Shown here one piece after another: positions 52,429 through 61,556 of a stretch of DNA of 64,000 bases. The position numbers and the translations under genes are program-made. The notes below the pieces were generated by a model. That model was not told the DNA's origin. It searched no databases and saw only the letters and a list, made by a program, of their open reading frames with translations. This DNA is from Sphingomonas sp. Leaf17 (GTDB taxonomy: Bacteria; Pseudomonadota; Alphaproteobacteria; Sphingomonadales; Sphingomonadaceae): contig NZ_LMKL01000007.1 of NCBI RefSeq assembly GCF_001421505.1, positions 1-64,000 on the forward strand, in the 5' to 3' direction. Within the stretch, counting starts at the first letter, position 1; the number at the start of each line of letters is the position of its first letter.

Positions 52429-52632
52429 TTACGCCTTCGACAGCGCTTCGGCCTTGTGCGCCGCCTTGCCGCCATTGTCACTCTTTACGATGTATTGCGG
52501 GTCGTCCTCGGACGCACGCACCTGATGGCCCTTGATCGTGGTGTCGCTCGTTTGCTTTTTCTCCACGGTGCCATGGGCGGTGCCGCCGGGTGCGTTCCAG
52601 GTAACCGTGTCGCCCTTCTTGAAGTCTGCCAT
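52429..52632 (-). CDS. DUF2945 (hypervirulence-associated TUDOR-like) small protein
   Basis: A 67-residue protein with the family block FKKGDTVTWNAPGGTAHGTVEKKQTSDTTIKG and the ending DNGGKAAHKAEALSKA. The fold is TUDOR-like and the family occurs in soil and plant-associated bacteria and fungi, often stress-linked. AAAGGA 8 bases before the ATG supports this start. It lies upstream of the SWIB gene with a 42-base gap, so both may be one unit with small nucleic-acid-binding proteins. Confidence 0.88.
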   Translation of the reverse strand: MADFKKGDTVTWNAPGGTAHGTVEKKQTSDTTIKGHQVRASEDDPQYIVKSDNGGKAAHKAEALSKA

Positions 52633-52912
52633 GTCGATCATCCTTTCGTCAGGGGCCAACCGACATGTCCGGCGTTGGTTGCGTAACGATGTGCGGGATC
52701 GCGCCCTTGAAGATGACCGCGTGAAGACCGATTTGCCGATCGTACCGATCCGGCCGCAAGAAACCGCGCTGCAGGCCGGGCGACAGGATGGCAGGTATCG
52801 CACGGTGCCGGTCGGCGGGTGGCCCGGGGTGCGAGGCCGTAAAAGGATGTGGGTGGATGAACCGAGTGCCGAACAGTCAGACGGGCCGGGCAGACGGGCC
52901 GGGGCCAATCGC

Positions 52913-53542
52913 GTGACGACCACCGTGAACGACGCGATCCCCGTATCGCCCCCCGTATCGGTCGAAACCGGACATTCGGTTCCCGACGACGTCGCGGAGG
53001 CGATCCGTACGCTGATCCGCTGGACCGGCGACGATCCCATGCGCGAAGGGCTGGTCGATACGCCGCGCCGGGTTGCGAAGGCCTGGAAAGAATACTGCGC
53101 CGGCTATGCCGACGATCCCGCCCGCCATCTGGACCGGGTGTTCGAGGAAGTCGGCGGCTATGACGAGATCGTCCTGCTGCGTGACATTCCGTTCCAGTCC
53201 CACTGCGAGCACCACATGGCGCCGATCATCGGCAAGGCGCATATCGCCTATCTGCCGCGCAATCACGTCGTCGGCATATCAAAACTGGCGCGCGTGCTGC
53301 ACGGTTTCGCCCGCCGGTTGCAGGTGCAGGAGCGCCTGACTGCCGAGGTCGCCGACTGCATCTGGACTAACCTGAAGCCGCTGGGCGTTGCGGTGGTGAT
53401 CGAGGCGACCCATGCCTGCATGACCGCGCGCGGCGTGCGGACGCCGGGCGTGACGATGGCGACCAGCCGGATGATGGGCGTGTTCCGCGACGACGAACGC
53501 AGCCGCAAGGAAGTGCTGGCGCTGATCGGCCGCGGGGGGTGA
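52913..53542 (+). CDS. folE: GTP cyclohydrolase I
   Basis: Converts GTP to dihydroneopterin triphosphate, the first step to folate. The 209-residue enzyme has the zinc ligands in SHCEHHMAP and ACMTARGVR, and EGLVDTPRRVAKAWKEY and LHGFARRLQVQERLT are characteristic. GTG 52913 gives the usual length; an in-frame ATG at 52847 preceded by a GAGG-like site is an alternative. Its stop overlaps the next gene by 4 bases. The 280 bases upstream hold no recognised gene. Confidence 0.96.
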   Translation: MTTTVNDAIPVSPPVSVETGHSVPDDVAEAIRTLIRWTGDDPMREGLVDTPRRVAKAWKEYCAGYADDPARHLDRVFEEVGGYDEIVLLRDIPFQSHCEHHMAPIIGKAHIAYLPRNHVVGISKLARVLHGFARRLQVQERLTAEVADCIWTNLKPLGVAVVIEATHACMTARGVRTPGVTMATSRMMGVFRDDERSRKEVLALIGRGG

Positions 53543-54291
53543 AGGGCCGCACTGTCCTGATTACCGGCGGTGCCAGGCGTCTGGGCGCGACGATCGCCCG
53601 GACGCTGGCGGCAGGTGGATACCGTGTCGTCATCCACTACAACACGTCCGGTGACGACGCGGATCAACTGGCGGCTGATCTTGGCGGGGTCGCGGTCGAG
53701 GCCGACCTGAACGACGGTGTTGCCGCGGCGGGACTGATCTACCGGGCGCGCCGGGCGATTGGCGGTCCGGTTGAGGCATTGGTCAACAGCGCATCGGCGT
53801 TCGATTTCGACCGGCCGCCGGTGATCCGCCCCGATCATCTGGCGCGGATGCTGGCGATCAACCTGTCCGCGCCGGTACTGCTGGCCAGTGCATTGGCGGC
53901 ACAGGATGATGTGGCCGAGGGGGCCGTCGTCAACCTGATCGACCAGAAGGTCGTCAATCTGAACCCCGATTTCTTCTCCTACAGTTGCGCGAAGGTTGCG
54001 CTGGCGGGGGCGACGACGATGCTGGCGCAGGCCTTGGGTCCGCGTGTGCGGGTCAATGCCGTGTCGCCCGGCATCACCCTGCCGAGCGGCGATCAGACCG
54101 AGGCGGAGTTCGCGCAGGCATCGTGCCGCAACCTGCTGCAACGGCCGGTCGGCGCGGACCGGGTGGCCGATGCGGTAGCCTATCTGCTTGGCGCGCGCGG
54201 CGTGACGGGTCAGAATCTTTTCGTCGATTGTGGGCAGCGGTTCCTGCCGCGTGACGGCGATGTGATGTTCGAGGGGCGTGCCGGTGGTTGA
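53539..54291 (+). CDS. SDR reductase in the folate operon, FolM-like
   Basis: A 250-residue short-chain dehydrogenase. The NADPH motif TGGARRLGATIA has the Thr-Gly-x3-Arg-x-Gly form typical of pteridine reductases (TGxxxRxG), and the active-site pair is Tyr 148 and Lys 152 in YSCAKVALAG. NSASAFDFD replaces the NNAS motif. Being between folE and folB, it is likely a dihydrofolate or dihydromonapterin reductase (FolM-like), useful when the genome lacks or limits FolA. That role is inferred from context. Confidence 0.85.
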   Translation: MKGRTVLITGGARRLGATIARTLAAGGYRVVIHYNTSGDDADQLAADLGGVAVEADLNDGVAAAGLIYRARRAIGGPVEALVNSASAFDFDRPPVIRPDHLARMLAINLSAPVLLASALAAQDDVAEGAVVNLIDQKVVNLNPDFFSYSCAKVALAGATTMLAQALGPRVRVNAVSPGITLPSGDQTEAEFAQASCRNLLQRPVGADRVADAVAYLLGARGVTGQNLFVDCGQRFLPRDGDVMFEGRAGG

Positions 54292-54634
54292 GTACACGAC
54301 GATCCTGGAGGCGATGCAGGTCGCCATGCGGCTGGGCATCCATGCGCACGAACAGGTGCCGCAGCGGGTGCAACTGTCGATCCGGATGACGGCGGTCTAC
54401 GCGACGCCGCCGGCCGAGGACGCGATCAGCGCGGTGGTCGATTACGACTTCCTGCGCACGGGCATCCTGGCGCTGGCGCAAGGGCCGGGGTTCGACTTGC
54501 AGGAAAGCCTGTGCGACGCGGTCGCCGAGTTGTGTTTTCGCGACGATCGCGTCCGCACCGTGACGGTGCAGTCGATGAAGCTCGACGTCTATCCCGACGC
54601 ACGGGTCGGGTGCGAGATCGTCCGCAGCCGCTGA
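54278..54634 (+). CDS. folB: Dihydroneopterin aldolase-family protein
   Basis: A 118-residue enzyme that cleaves dihydroneopterin to hydroxymethyl-dihydropterin. FolB features are LGIHAHEQVPQRVQLSIRM and VVDYDFLRTGILALAQG near the middle, followed by LQESLCDAVAELCF. GTG 54278 or 54284 could start it; either overlaps the SDR gene. Together with folE and the SDR it makes a short folate operon. A typical conserved Lys near the end is seen in MKLDVYPDA. Confidence 0.85.
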   Translation: MPVVEYTTILEAMQVAMRLGIHAHEQVPQRVQLSIRMTAVYATPPAEDAISAVVDYDFLRTGILALAQGPGFDLQESLCDAVAELCFRDDRVRTVTVQSMKLDVYPDARVGCEIVRSR

Positions 54635-54687
54635 CCGCGCCCGCCGGGCGGCGGTGCAGGATGGTGCCTGGTCGTCCCGCCTGTCCG

Positions 54688-54724
54688 CTCCCTCCATCCC
54701 GGACTTGCGTCGGGATGGAGGGAG
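54688..54724. terminator. 14-bp hairpin between folB and leuA
   Basis: CTCCCTCCATCCCG and its exact complement flank the 9-base loop GACTTGCGT. It lies 53 bases after the folB stop and 21 bases from the convergent leuA stop. There is no clear T-run. It probably serves as a bidirectional transcript end and belongs to a common TCCCGGACTTGCGTCGGGA-type repeat of sphingomonads. Confidence 0.65.
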
Positions 54725-54745
54725 GGACGAAGTAAACGCCGGGCC

Positions 54746-56404
54746 TCAGACCCGGTTGGCGGCGCTGAGAACCGCGCGGACCGAGGCGGTGGCGATGTCG
54801 GTGTCGAGGCCGACGCCGAACACCGTACGGCCGTCCGGCGCGCGGCATTCTACATAGGCGGCGGCCTGCGCATCGGCACCGTGGCCGATCGCATGTTCGC
54901 TGTAATCGACGACGTCGAGCAGCGGGCCGGTCGTCTCGCCAAGGGCCGCGATCACGCTGGAGATGATGCCGTTGCCGCGTCCGCTGATCGAGCGGTCCTC
55001 GCCGTCGATCGCGACCCGCCCTACAAACAGGCGCTGGCCCGACGAGCCGCTTTCCTCATAATCGCGCAGCACGAAGCGGTCGGCGTCGCCTGGCAGATAC
55101 GTCGCCTCGAACCGCGACCAGATATCGGCGGCGTTCAGTTCGCGGCTGGTCTCGTCGGCCATCGCCTGCACATGACGGCTGAAATCGGCCTGGAGCCGCT
55201 TTGGCAGCTTCAGGCCCTTGTCCTGTTCGATCACCCAGGCGACGCCGCCCTTGCCCGACTGCGAATTGACGCGGATCACCGCTTCGTAGCTGCGGCCGAG
55301 GTCAGCCGGGTCGATCGGCAGGTACGGCACCTGCCAGAGGTCGTCGTTCCGCTGCCCCTGCGCGGCGAAGCCCTTCTTGATCGCGTCCTGATGGCTGCCC
55401 GAAAAGGCGGTGAAGACCAGATCGCCGGCATACGGCGTGCGCGGGTGGACGGGGATGTTGGTGCAGTAATTGACCGTGTTCACCACGCCGTCGATGTCCG
55501 ACAGGTCGAGCCTCGGGTCGACGCCTTGCGTGTACATGTTCAGCGCGACGGTCACGAGATCGCAATTGCCGGTCCGCTCGCCATTGCCGAGCAGGCACCC
55601 CTCGACCCGGTCGGCCCCGGCCATCATGCCCAGTTCGGCGGCCGCGACGCCGGTGCCGCGATCATTGTGCGTGTGCAGGCTGATGACAACGCTGTCGCGG
55701 TTGGGGATGTTGCGGCCGAACCATTCGATCTGGTCGGCATAGATGTTCGGCGTCGCGCATTCGACGGTGGCGGGCAGGTTGAAGATGATCGGGTTGGCCG
55801 GCGTCGGACGCAGCACGTCCATGACCGCCGCGCAGACTTCGAGGCTGAAATCGAGTTCGGCGGTGGAGAAGGTTTCGGGGCTGTATTCGAACTGCCACGC
55901 CACGTCCGGCTGTTTGGCGGCCTCGTCGCGGACGACCTTTGCACCCTCGATCGCGATCGCCTTCACCTGCGCGCGGTCCATGCCGAACACGATCTGGCGC
56001 CACGCCGGGCTGACCGCGTTGTACAGGTGGACGATGGCCTGCCTTGCCCCTTTCAGGCTGGCGAAGCTGGTTTCGATCAGGTCGCGGCGCGACTGGGTCA
56101 GGACCTGGATGACGACGTCGTCGGGAATGCGGCCAGACTGTACGAGGCCGGAGATGAAGTCGAATTCGGTGGCACCGGCGGACGGGAAACCGACCTCGAT
56201 CTCCTTCAGGCCGACCTTGACCAGCAGATCGAAGAAGCGGGTCTTCTTCTCCGCATCCATCGGGTCGATCAGCGCCTGGTTGCCATCGCGAAGGTCGGTC
56301 GACAGCCAGCGCGGCGCGGTCGTGATGGTGCGCGACGGCCATTGCCGGTTGGGCAGGTCGACCGGCGGGAAAGGGCGGTATTTGGTCGAGGGATCGCGAA
56401 GCAT
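54746..56404 (-). CDS. leuA: 2-Isopropylmalate synthase
   Basis: First enzyme of leucine synthesis: acetyl-CoA plus 2-ketoisovalerate. At 552 residues it is of the long class. The catalytic domain shows [26 protein letters not shown] and the metal-binding [12 protein letters not shown]; the C-terminal regulatory (leucine feedback) domain begins near residue 430. [18 protein letters not shown] is the usual start, giving ATG 56404, although no strong ribosome site precedes it. Upstream is a leader with a leucine-containing peptide and hairpin. Confidence 0.96.
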   Translation of the reverse strand: MLRDPSTKYRPFPPVDLPNRQWPSRTITTAPRWLSTDLRDGNQALIDPMDAEKKTRFFDLLVKVGLKEIEVGFPSAGATEFDFISGLVQSGRIPDDVVIQVLTQSRRDLIETSFASLKGARQAIVHLYNAVSPAWRQIVFGMDRAQVKAIAIEGAKVVRDEAAKQPDVAWQFEYSPETFSTAELDFSLEVCAAVMDVLRPTPANPIIFNLPATVECATPNIYADQIEWFGRNIPNRDSVVISLHTHNDRGTGVAAAELGMMAGADRVEGCLLGNGERTGNCDLVTVALNMYTQGVDPRLDLSDIDGVVNTVNYCTNIPVHPRTPYAGDLVFTAFSGSHQDAIKKGFAAQGQRNDDLWQVPYLPIDPADLGRSYEAVIRVNSQSGKGGVAWVIEQDKGLKLPKRLQADFSRHVQAMADETSRELNAADIWSRFEATYLPGDADRFVLRDYEESGSSGQRLFVGRVAIDGEDRSISGRGNGIISSVIAALGETTGPLLDVVDYSEHAIGHGADAQAAAYVECRAPDGRTVFGVGLDTDIATASVRAVLSAANRV

Positions 56405-56474
56405 GGAGGCGGTCTCGTGATGATGGCCGGCGACTGGCGCTGGCGCTGATTTGCGCGTCGGGGTTTGAAAGTCA

Positions 56475-56515
56475 GCCCTTAAGGCGGCGTGTCGAAGCGA
56501 TACCACCCTAAGGGC
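56475..56515 (-). promoter_or_regulatory. leuA leader hairpin (candidate attenuator)
   Basis: On the leuA strand GCCCTTAGGGTGG and CCGCCTTAAGGGC pair over 13 bases, counting two G-U pairs, around a 15-base loop. The stop of the 15-residue leader peptide (TAG) lies inside the 5' arm, so a terminating ribosome would cover it. The 5' arm and loop also contain AGGGTGGTATCGC, which resembles the T-box consensus; this may be chance. No U-run follows, so the exact mechanism is unclear. Confidence 0.6.
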
Positions 56516-56555
56516 GGATAAGTCGCAGACCAGCAAGCAGCGCGCGGAACGTCAT
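56508..56555 (-). CDS. leuA leader peptide
   Basis: A 15-codon frame encoding [15 protein letters not shown] ends in TAG 103 bases before the leuA start. Four of 15 residues are leucine (positions 6, 7, 10 and 12), far above expectation. Codons are CTG, CTT, CTG and CTT. GCAGGG lies about 13 bases upstream, a poor ribosome site. Leucine-rich leader peptides control leuA by attenuation in many proteobacteria; here it is inferred from position and composition. Confidence 0.6.
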   Translation of the reverse strand: MTFRALLAGLRLIRP

Positions 56556-56687
56556 GAATGCGATATTGGCCCTGCGGAAACCCGTTGTCCACCGCCAAAC
56601 GCGCAACCGGATGTTAACGGGCGATGCGCCACGGATTAATAAAGCCATCAGAATGGCTTGCAAAGTTTCGAGCAGAAAGGGCCGCCA

Positions 56688-57092
56688 ATGCGCCAGATCG
56701 TCTACATCAGTACCGCGCGCCCCGAAGTTGCCGAGGCCGGCGCGGCGAGCGAGGCGCAGATCCTGGCGGTGTCCCGGCGCAACAACGCGCGCGACGCGGT
56801 GACGGGGGTGCTGTTCTTCAACGGAAAGCGGTTTTTGCAGGCTCTGGAGGGCCAACCCGACGTCGTCGCCCGCGCCTATGACCGGATCAAGGCCGACCCC
56901 CGGCATTTCGCGGTCGTGACCCTGTCGGAGCGCGTGGTGGAGACGCGGGAGTTCGGCGACTGGGCGATGGCATCGTCGAGCGGGTCCGACCAGAAGGCCG
57001 CGGAAACACGCATCGCGGCGCTGGTTGCCGGCGCGACGCCATCGGTGCGGGCGACCTTTGAGAGCTTTACCCGGGTCAAGCGCGCGGCCTGA
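56688..57092 (+). CDS. BLUF-domain blue-light photoreceptor
   Basis: A 134-residue FAD-binding blue-light sensor consisting of a BLUF domain and a short helical tail, with no output domain. Key residues are present: Tyr 6 in IVYIS, Asn 33 in SRRNNARDAVTG, Gln 51 in FLQALEG and Trp 92 in FGDWAMA. Asn-to-Gln (18) and Gln-to-Trp (41) spacings match AppA and Slr1694. AAAGGG at 7-base spacing supports the start. It is divergent from leuA. Short BLUF proteins act by protein-protein contact; the partner is unknown. Confidence 0.93.
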   Translation: MRQIVYISTARPEVAEAGAASEAQILAVSRRNNARDAVTGVLFFNGKRFLQALEGQPDVVARAYDRIKADPRHFAVVTLSERVVETREFGDWAMASSSGSDQKAAETRIAALVAGATPSVRATFESFTRVKRAA

Positions 57093-57110
57093 CCCGGGAA
57101 GCCGTCCGCC

Positions 57111-57731
57111 TTACTTGGCGGCGAAGGCGGCGTTGATCGTCAGGTCGACCTTGTCCGACACGACGGGCACAGCCATGCCGAGACCGAAGTCGCTGCGGTT
57201 GATCGTACCCGTCGCGCGGAAGCCGATGTTGGTCTTCTTGTTCATCGGGTTGACGCCGGCCCCGACGAACGTCGCCTGCAGCGTGACGGGCTTGGTGATG
57301 CCCTTGATCGTCAGGTTGCCGGTGACGACGGCGGTGTTGCCGTTTGCAACGACCTTCGTGGACACGAACCGCGCGGTCGGGTTGGCGGCGACGTCGAAGA
57401 AGTCCTTCGACTTCAGGTGATTGGCGAAGGCGGGCGATGTCACCGACAGCTGATCGGTGGCGAAGCTCACGTCGACGGTCGTCGCGTTCGGCTTGGCCGG
57501 GTCGATCGTCAGGCTGCCGTCGGATGCGCCGAACTGGCCCTGCAACATGCTGAAGCCCATGTGGTTGACCTGCCACGTCACCTGGGTGTGTGCGGTGTCG
57601 ACCGGATAGGTGCCGGCGGTGACGCGGGCCTTGACCGGCGCACCGGGCAGGCCGGGGGCCATCTGGGCGATGGCGGGGACGGCGGCCAGTGCCATCAGCG
57701 CGGGAAGGGCGATGGTGAAGCGATTACGCAT
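57111..57731 (-). CDS. YceI-family periplasmic lipid-binding-like protein
   Basis: A 206-residue exported protein. A signal peptide (about 1-22, ending AIAQ) is followed by the YceI beta-barrel, marked by GTYPVDTAHTQVTWQVNHMGFS at the start, then NHLKSKDFFDVAANPTARF and FRATGTINRSDFGLGMAVP. The related TT1927b binds polyprenyl lipids. A strong AGGAGATAC site precedes the ATG. It is convergent with the BLUF gene and has its own promoter region. Confidence 0.92.
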   Translation of the reverse strand: MRNRFTIALPALMALAAVPAIAQMAPGLPGAPVKARVTAGTYPVDTAHTQVTWQVNHMGFSMLQGQFGASDGSLTIDPAKPNATTVDVSFATDQLSVTSPAFANHLKSKDFFDVAANPTARFVSTKVVANGNTAVVTGNLTIKGITKPVTLQATFVGAGVNPMNKKTNIGFRATGTINRSDFGLGMAVPVVSDKVDLTINAAFAAK

Positions 57732-57864
57732 GGGGTATCTCCTGTGTGACGACGACGCTGTCCTACGCGCTTGCGTGGATGCAGGGTACGACGCTTTTGG
57801 AGACGATGCGTTTCCGATGCGGGGAGGAAATCAGTGGTGGAACGACGCTTTGCCGACGTCTGAC

Positions 57865-57942
57865 CGTCACGGCGAGCGGAAGCGAAGTCATCAAGGGTCG
57901 CCCGTTACGCTCTGGATTGCTTCGCTCGCGCTCGCAATGACG
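57865..57942. repeat. Dispersed palindromic repeat, CGTCATTGCGAGCG type, second copy
   Basis: CGTCACGGCGAGCGGAAGCGAAG on the left is mirrored by CTTCGCTCGCGCTCGCAATGACG on the right, with an unpaired middle that includes CTCTGGATTGCTTCGC, shared with 132-209. It fills the 258-base gap between the yceI start and the ilvC stop, together with low-complexity sequence. No other gene was seen in this gap. Confidence 0.8.
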
Positions 57943-57989
57943 GAGAGTCGTGGCGGGGCGTGTTCCGAAGAACCCGCCCCGCCCGACGC

Positions 57990-59574
<1,585 letters not shown>

Positions 59575-59582
59575 TTCGTTTC

Positions 59583-59688
59583 TCCCCCCTCCCGCTTGCG
59601 GGAGGGGTCGGGGGAGGGGGTGAGTATAACGGAAAACGAGGATGGCGATCAGGCCCTCCCCTAACCCCTCCCGCAAGCGGGAGGGGGA
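59583..59688. repeat. Inverted repeat with CCCTCCCGCTTGCGGGAGGG arms between ilvB and ilvH
   Basis: The left arm (59583-59618) and right arm (59654-59688) are nearly perfect complements about 35 bases long, and each arm holds its own CCCTCCCGC-TT-GCGGGAGGG hairpin. Located inside the ilvBHC operon, it could form a large RNA structure that lowers or tunes expression of ilvHC relative to ilvB. It belongs to a repeat family widespread in sphingomonads. Confidence 0.85.
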
Positions 59689-59692
59689 TTTT

Positions 59693-61438
59693 CTACACCA
59701 GCGCCTTGGCCTCGTCGTCCATGGTGCCTGAGACTTCGTTGGCCTGCAGGATCATGTCGGTATGCGCCGCGCCTGACGGGATCATCGGGAAGCAGTTGAC
59801 CAGTTTCGATACACGGCAGTCGACGATCACCGGGCCGTCATGCGCCAGCATCGCCTGGATGCCGTCCTCCAGATCGCCGGGAGCCTCGATGCGGATGCCC
59901 TTCCAGCCATACGCCTCGCCCAGTTTCACGAAGTCGGGCAGCGAGTCCGAATAGCTTTCCGAATAGCGGCTTTCATAGGTCAGTTCCTGCCACTGGCGGA
60001 CCATGCCCATATACTCGTTGTTCAGGATGAAGATCTTGACCGGCAGGCGATACTGCGTCGCGGTCGCCAGTTCCTGGATGTTCATCTGGATTGAGGCTTC
60101 GCCGGCGATGTCGATGACCAGCGCGTTGGGATTGCCGAGCTGCGCGCCGATCGCGGCGGGCAGGCCGTAGCCCATCGTGCCTAGGCCACCGCTGGTCAGC
60201 CACTTGTTCGGCAGTTCGAAATCGAAATGCTGCGCGGCCCACATCTGGTGCTGACCGACCTCGGTCGTGATGATCGGGCTGCGGGCATGTGTCGCCTCCC
60301 ACAGCGCGCGGATCGCACGCTGCGGCATGATCTCGGTCGCATGCGCCGGATAGGACAGCGACTTTTTCGCGCGCCACTCGGCAATCCGGCCATACCATTC
60401 GGTCAGGTCGGGCTTGGGGTGCTGGCGCGATTTCCAGACGCGGACCATGTCCTCCATCGCGCGGCCGGCATCGGCGATGATCGCCAGATCGACGCGCACC
60501 GTCTTGTTCACCGACGACCGGTCGATGTCGATATGCACCTTCCGGCTGTTCGGGCTGAACGCGTCGAGGCGGCCGGTCACGCGGTCGTCAAAGCGGCTGC
60601 CGATCGCGATCACCAGATCGGCCTGGTTCATCGCCATGTTGGCTTCGTAGGTGCCGTGCATCCCGAGCATGCCGAGAAACTGGTCGGACGAGGCCGGGAA
60701 GCAGCCAAGGCCCATCAGCGTCGACGTCACCGGCGCACCGGAAATGCGCGCGAGTTCGTGCAGCAGCAGGCTGGCCTGCGGACCCGAATTGATGATGCCG
60801 CCGCCGGTGTAGAGCACCGGACGCTCGGCCGCCGCCAGCATGTCGACCACCGCGTCGATCGACGCACGGTCGGCCTTCACCTGCGGGCGATAGGTCTTGT
60901 GCTGGATCGGGCCGGGCTTGCTGTACCTGGCAGTGGCGACCTGCACGTCCTTGGGGATGTCGACGACGACCGGGCCGGGGCGGCCGGCGGTGGCGATGTG
61001 GAACGCCTCATGGATCACGTCGCCCAAGCGCGCGGGATCCTTCACCAGATAGTTATGCTTGGAGCAGTGGCGCGTGATGCCGACGGTATCGGCCTCCTGA
61101 AACGCGTCGGTGCCGATCAGCGCGGTCGGCACCTGACCGGTGATGACCACCATCGGGATCGAATCCATCAGCGCGTCGGTGATGCCGGTGACCGCGTTGG
61201 TCGCGCCCGGGCCGGACGTCACCAGCACGACGCCGCACTTGCCGGTCGAGCGGGCATAGCCCTCCGCCGCGTGCGTTGCCGCCTGTTCGTGGCGGACGAG
61301 GATGTGCTTGATGCGGCCCGAGCGGAACAGTGCGTCGTAGATCGGCAACACCGCACCACCGGGATAGCCGAAGACGACCTCCACGCCGAGATCGCACAGC
61401 GCCTCGACCAGGATATCGGCTCCACTCTTCTCGGACAT
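59693..61438 (-). CDS. ilvB: Acetolactate synthase large (catalytic) subunit
   Basis: ThDP- and FAD-dependent enzyme condensing pyruvate to acetolactate or 2-aceto-2-hydroxybutyrate, the start of Val/Ile/Leu synthesis. The 581-residue protein has VFGYPGGAVLPIYD with the catalytic Glu nearby (RHEQAATHAAEGYAR), QVPTALIGTDAFQEAD, and the ThDP motif (GDASIQMN-like) present as IAGEASIQMNIQEL around residue 440, where the usual GD is GE. GGAG lies 7 bases before the ATG. It is the first gene of ilvBHC, 88 bases downstream of miaA. Confidence 0.96.
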   Translation of the reverse strand: MSEKSGADILVEALCDLGVEVVFGYPGGAVLPIYDALFRSGRIKHILVRHEQAATHAAEGYARSTGKCGVVLVTSGPGATNAVTGITDALMDSIPMVVITGQVPTALIGTDAFQEADTVGITRHCSKHNYLVKDPARLGDVIHEAFHIATAGRPGPVVVDIPKDVQVATARYSKPGPIQHKTYRPQVKADRASIDAVVDMLAAAERPVLYTGGGIINSGPQASLLLHELARISGAPVTSTLMGLGCFPASSDQFLGMLGMHGTYEANMAMNQADLVIAIGSRFDDRVTGRLDAFSPNSRKVHIDIDRSSVNKTVRVDLAIIADAGRAMEDMVRVWKSRQHPKPDLTEWYGRIAEWRAKKSLSYPAHATEIMPQRAIRALWEATHARSPIITTEVGQHQMWAAQHFDFELPNKWLTSGGLGTMGYGLPAAIGAQLGNPNALVIDIAGEASIQMNIQELATATQYRLPVKIFILNNEYMGMVRQWQELTYESRYSESYSDSLPDFVKLGEAYGWKGIRIEAPGDLEDGIQAMLAHDGPVIVDCRVSKLVNCFPMIPSGAAHTDMILQANEVSGTMDDEAKALV

Positions 61439-61455
61439 CGTCTTACTCCGGTTGC

Positions 61456-61556
61456 TTGACGCGCAATGCCTGTAGGCGCTTTGGAGGGCGTCGGCTACAG
61501 GTCTTAAAAGTGCGCGTCAACCAATATCAGCGCAACAATATTCCAAATTGCTGCAT
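61456..61556 (-). promoter_or_regulatory. Candidate miaA-coupled leader/attenuator of ilvBHC
   Basis: The last nine codons of miaA (61527-61556, encoding MQQFGILLR) contain ATA TTG TTG, codons rare in this genome. Six bases after the stop begins a strong hairpin: TTGACGCGCA and TGCGCGTCAA (10 bases) outside, CCTGTAG and CTACAGG (7 bases) inside. An alternative short stem TGCGC/GCGCA followed by CTTTT overlaps it and would be exclusive. A ribosome stalled at Ile-Leu codons could choose between the two. The mechanism is inferred. Confidence 0.5.
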
